A program made the position numbers and the translations under genes. Source: Burkholderia stabilis (lineage in GTDB: Bacteria > Pseudomonadota > Gammaproteobacteria > Burkholderiales > Burkholderiaceae). From it: DNA of 64,000 nt. The stretch covers positions 806,001-870,000 of the forward strand of contig NZ_CP016443.1 in the NCBI RefSeq assembly GCF_001742165.1, given 5' to 3'. The notes below the pieces were generated by a model that did not search any database, had not been told where the DNA came from, and saw only the letters and a list, made by a program, of their open reading frames with translations. Below are positions 62,324 through 64,000 of this stretch, in pieces; within the stretch, counting starts at the first letter, position 1, and every line of letters starts with the position of its first letter.

Positions 62324-64000
62324 CTACAGGCCGAAACGGGCCGGCAGCCACAACGAAAACGCCGGTGCGAGAATCAGCGCGACGAGCGCGACGACCAGCA
62401 CCAGCAGATATTTCACCATCGGCCGCGCGACGCGCCGCACCTCGGTGCCGGTGATCGCGCACGTCGTGAACAGCCCGAGGCCGACCGGCGGCGCGAACAG
62501 CCCGAGCCCCATCGCGACCACCACGACCGTGCCGAAATGCAGCGGGTGGATACCGAGCCTCAGCGCGATCGGCGCGAGCAGCGGCCCGAAGATGATCAGC
62601 GCGGGCGCGCCTTCGAGCACCGCACCGAACACGACCATGACCAGCGCGGACAGCAGCAGGAACATCGTCGCGCCGTACTGATGGGCGAACGCCGTCATTG
62701 TGCCCGAGACGAGCGCCGGAATCTGCTCGATCGACAGCGCGAACGACACGCTCGACGCCGCGGCGACGATGAACAGGATACCGCTCGCCATCGACGCGGC
62801 ACGCACGAACACGCGGCCGACGGCACGCCAGCTCAACTCGCGAAACGCGACCCAGCCCACGACGAGCGCATAGACCACCGCGAACGCGGACACTTCCGTC
62901 GACGTCGCGATGCCCGACGTCACGCCTTTGCCGATCATCGCGACCATCACGAGCGCGACGAGCGCGCCGCCCGCGAGCGGCAACCACGCGCGGCGCTCCG
63001 TGAACACCGCCGTCACGTCGATCTTGCGCCCGGTGATCACGGCGACCGCCGCGAGCGACGCGGCCAGCACCGCGGCCGGCACGATGCCCGCGACGAACAG
63101 CCCCGCGATCGAGATGTTCGCGACGAAGCCCATGATGATCATGTTCACGCATGGCGGGATCGTCTCGGCCATCACCGCGCTGCATGCGAGCAGCGCCGCC
63201 GTTTCGTCGGGATCCTGACGCGCACGGCGCACGGCCGGCATCACGACGCCGCCAACCGCCGCGATATCCGCCAGCTTCGATCCCGATACGCCGGAAAAAC
63301 AGACCGTTGCGAGGATCACGATCAGCCCGAGGCCGCCACGCACGCGCCCGAAGATCCGCAACAGCAGCTCGACGAGCCGCACGGACATCCCGTTCGATTC
63401 CATCAGCAGCCCGGCCAGCACGAAGAACGGCACAGCGAGCAGCACGAAATGATCGGCGCCGGCCATGATCTGCTGCGAGTAGACGAGCAGCGGCAACGTC
63501 GGATCGGCCAGGAAGTAAAGCAGCGCCGAGAACGCCAGCACGAAGCCGATCGGCACGCCCAGCACGAGGCCGACGACGAAGCCCGCAGCCAGCAGCGCGC
63601 CCGGCGCGATCACATGCGCGGGCAACAGTGCGTTCCATCCGTACACGACGGCCGCGAGCGCCGCGCAGCACGCGAGCGTGCCGATCACGCGGCGGCGCGG
63701 CGCATTCAGCGCGTTCACGAGCGCGAACACGGCCATGAACAGCGTGCCGAACATCATCGGGTACACGTTGATCCAGCCCGGCAGGCCACCCGGCGTCAGC
63801 TGGTCGTACGAATCGGCGAGCAGCTGGCACGACGACGCGAACAGGTTCAGCGACACGGCCGCGACGATCCAGTGAGCGGTCTGCACGAGCGCGCCCTGCC
63901 ACCGTGCCGGCAGCCAGCCGCGGAACAGGTCGATGCCGACGTGCTGGCTGCGCCCCAGTACCGTCGCCGCGCCGAAGAACACCAGTACGATCATCAGCGC
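62324..64000 (-). CDS. TRAP transporter permease, fused DctQ-DctM (partial)
   Basis: The frame runs off the right edge of the window, and 559 codons are visible. The N-terminal part (QHVGIDLFRGWLPARWQGAL) is the small DctQ-type membrane subunit, fused to the large 12-helix DctM-type subunit (VLGVPIGFVLAFSALLYFLA, GVSGSKLADIAAVGGVVMPA, GLFAPPVGLGLF). TRAP systems import organic acids with a separate binding protein, not visible here. The gene leads the LacI-dehydrogenase-lactonase cluster, suggesting uptake of a sugar acid. Confidence 0.9.
   Translation of the reverse strand, partial: ALMIVLVFFGAATVLGRSQHVGIDLFRGWLPARWQGALVQTAHWIVAAVSLNLFASSCQLLADSYDQLTPGGLPGWINVYPMMFGTLFMAVFALVNALNAPRRRVIGTLACCAALAAVVYGWNALLPAHVIAPGALLAAGFVVGLVLGVPIGFVLAFSALLYFLADPTLPLLVYSQQIMAGADHFVLLAVPFFVLAGLLMESNGMSVRLVELLLRIFGRVRGGLGLIVILATVCFSGVSGSKLADIAAVGGVVMPAVRRARQDPDETAALLACSAVMAETIPPCVNMIIMGFVANISIAGLFVAGIVPAAVLAASLAAVAVITGRKIDVTAVFTERRAWLPLAGGALVALVMVAMIGKGVTSGIATSTEVSAFAVVYALVVGWVAFRELSWRAVGRVFVRAASMASGILFIVAAASSVSFALSIEQIPALVSGTMTAFAHQYGATMFLLLSALVMVVFGAVLEGAPALIIFGPLLAPIALRLGIHPLHFGTVVVVAMGLGLFAPPVGLGLFTTCAITGTEVRRVARPMVKYLLVLVVALVALILAPAFSLWLPARFGL

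Overview
The window reads as a piece of a Burkholderia chromosome, most likely the Burkholderia cepacia complex. The DNA is very GC-rich with strong G/C bias at third codon positions. The gene content is typical of the genus: an acvB-mprF pair, a narK-nirBD-nasA operon with nasT-nasS, paaK/paaH, DUF3331 and DUF934 proteins, and a Burkholderia-type contact-dependent inhibition (bcpAIOB) locus. The species call is inference from gene content. No rRNA, tRNA, CRISPR array, insertion sequence or prophage was seen.

Layout. 1-5.1 kb: the tail of an MFS transporter, a MocR-type regulator, a small CxxC protein, and a siroheme nitrite/sulfite reductase with its DUF934 partner. 5.1-9.0 kb: acvB-mprF (lysyl-phosphatidylglycerol synthesis and turnover), translationally coupled. 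9.5-15.3 kb: a wrecked bcpAIOB locus. The bcpA-like gene keeps its secretion (TPS) domain, then has a one-base frameshift and an internal deletion that joins it to an AT-richer toxin-like tail. An immunity-like gene follows. A three-gene membrane island (HAD-UbiA fusion, polytopic membrane protein, SMR-like transporter) then replaces the front of bcpB. 15.8-18.5 kb: a secreted protein, a LysR regulator, a GlcG/HbpS protein and an SDR. 18.7-30.5 kb: nitrate assimilation. 30.6-53.4 kb: mostly single genes and pairs (UDG, YkgJ, AraC, FAH, HtrA, CPBP proteases, PdxR-like regulator, double GNAT, MFS, butanediol-type dehydrogenase, histidine kinase, AKR, MarC, enoyl-CoA hydratase). 52.1-55.1 kb: paaK and paaH of phenylacetate catabolism behind a palindromic operator. 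55.6-58.7 kb: a ChaA-type antiporter and a PspA-like/LysM-binding-protein pair. 59.4-64 kb: a sugar-acid-like catabolic operon (amidohydrolase, hydroxyacid dehydrogenase, LacI regulator, fused TRAP permease) running off the right edge.

The best-resolved system is nitrate assimilation. NarK imports nitrate, the NasA-flavoprotein fusion reduces it to nitrite, and siroheme NirBD reduces nitrite to ammonium. CobA, encoded divergently, makes the siroheme precursor, and NasS-NasT sense nitrate and act on RNA. The 650-bp region between narK and cobA holds two divergent sigma-54 promoters with a tandem pair of NtrC-like sites between them. Each transcript then begins with two hairpins that carry the same hexaloop, AACGGC, which fits the ANTAR rule (A at loop position 1, G at position 4). 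In both leaders the second hairpin overlaps the 5' arm of a terminator-like stem. This predicts that NasT antiterminates both nas and cobA.

Other points of note are the degraded CDI locus with an unrecognised toxin/immunity pair, the polyprenyl-phosphate-sugar-like island that interrupts it, and a periplasmic binding protein with a C-terminal LysM domain encoded next to a PspA-like coiled-coil protein.
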